The position numbers were made by a program, and so were the translations under genes. From the NCBI GenBank assembly GCA_010025655.1, contig RGSV01000002.1, positions 1 to 18,109 of the forward strand: 18,109 nucleotides of DNA. Direction: 5' to 3'. Source of the DNA: Acidimicrobiia bacterium (GTDB lineage: Bacteria; Actinomycetota; Acidimicrobiia; Acidimicrobiales; Ilumatobacteraceae). Shown piece by piece: positions 18,100-18,109 of this stretch (position 1 is its first letter; every line of letters begins with the position of its first letter). The notes beneath the pieces are model-generated. The model saw only the letters and a program-made list of their open reading frames with translations. It was not told the origin of the DNA and searched no databases.

Positions 18100-18109
18100 A
18101 CACGTGCGC

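Overview
The window is a stretch of chromosome from a moderately high-GC actinobacterium (Actinomycetota). I infer the class Acidimicrobiia (Ilumatobacter-like lineages), but the sequence alone does not prove it. Three things point this way: the gene order rho ... prfA-prmC ... wecA-(small ATP-synthase membrane proteins)-atpB-E-F-H-A-G-D-C, which resembles the thrB-rho-rpmE-prfA-hemK-sua5-wecA-atp block of Mycobacterium; a Rho with a long Arg/Gly/Asp-rich insertion; and an actinobacterial-type RpiB with GSGQGEQ in place of the catalytic-Cys motif. There is no CRISPR array, insertion sequence, phage gene, tRNA or rRNA, and no gene-free stretch longer than about 130 bases.

Layout. Bases 1-86 carry the last codons of an upstream gene. 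Bases 87-211 are the rho leader, with a hairpin and a short tandem repeat. Then comes a tight forward cluster: rho (212-1864), an unrecognised 345-residue protein (1866-2903), prfA (2914-3987) and prmC (overlapping, 3984-4868). A single reverse-strand gene, a Cys-less thiolase-like protein (6407 down to 4905), interrupts the block. It meets prmC tail to tail over a hairpin and diverges from rpiB across a 50-base spacer that holds two inverted repeats. The forward strand continues with rpiB (6458-6937), glyA (6943-8190) and wecA (8187-9341), and then the complete F-type ATP synthase operon (9405-17295): an AtpZ-like protein, an AtpI-like protein, then a, c, b', b, delta, alpha, gamma, beta and epsilon. 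A short-chain dehydrogenase (17298-18080) follows 2 bases later, and a weak hairpin lies at the right edge.

How the genes work together. The left part handles the end of transcription and translation: Rho stops RNA polymerase, RF1 releases peptides at UAA/UAG, and PrmC methylates the GGQ glutamine of RF1. The middle supplies pentose-phosphate interconversion (RpiB), one-carbon units and glycine (GlyA) and the first lipid-linked sugar of cell-envelope glycans (WecA). The right part makes an H+-type F1Fo ATP synthase with a heterodimeric b/b' stator. Many junctions are ATGA or GTGA overlaps, which suggests translational coupling. The clearest Shine-Dalgarno sites inside the operon precede the multi-copy subunits c, alpha and beta, and b.

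Most of the window is conserved housekeeping DNA, and I see no obvious new defence or mobile system. The best leads are the unknown protein between rho and prfA (where rpmE sits in mycobacteria), a possible second translation start inside rho, the symmetric and apparently leaderless divergent promoter between the thiolase-like gene and rpiB, and lineage-specific tails on ATP synthase subunits.
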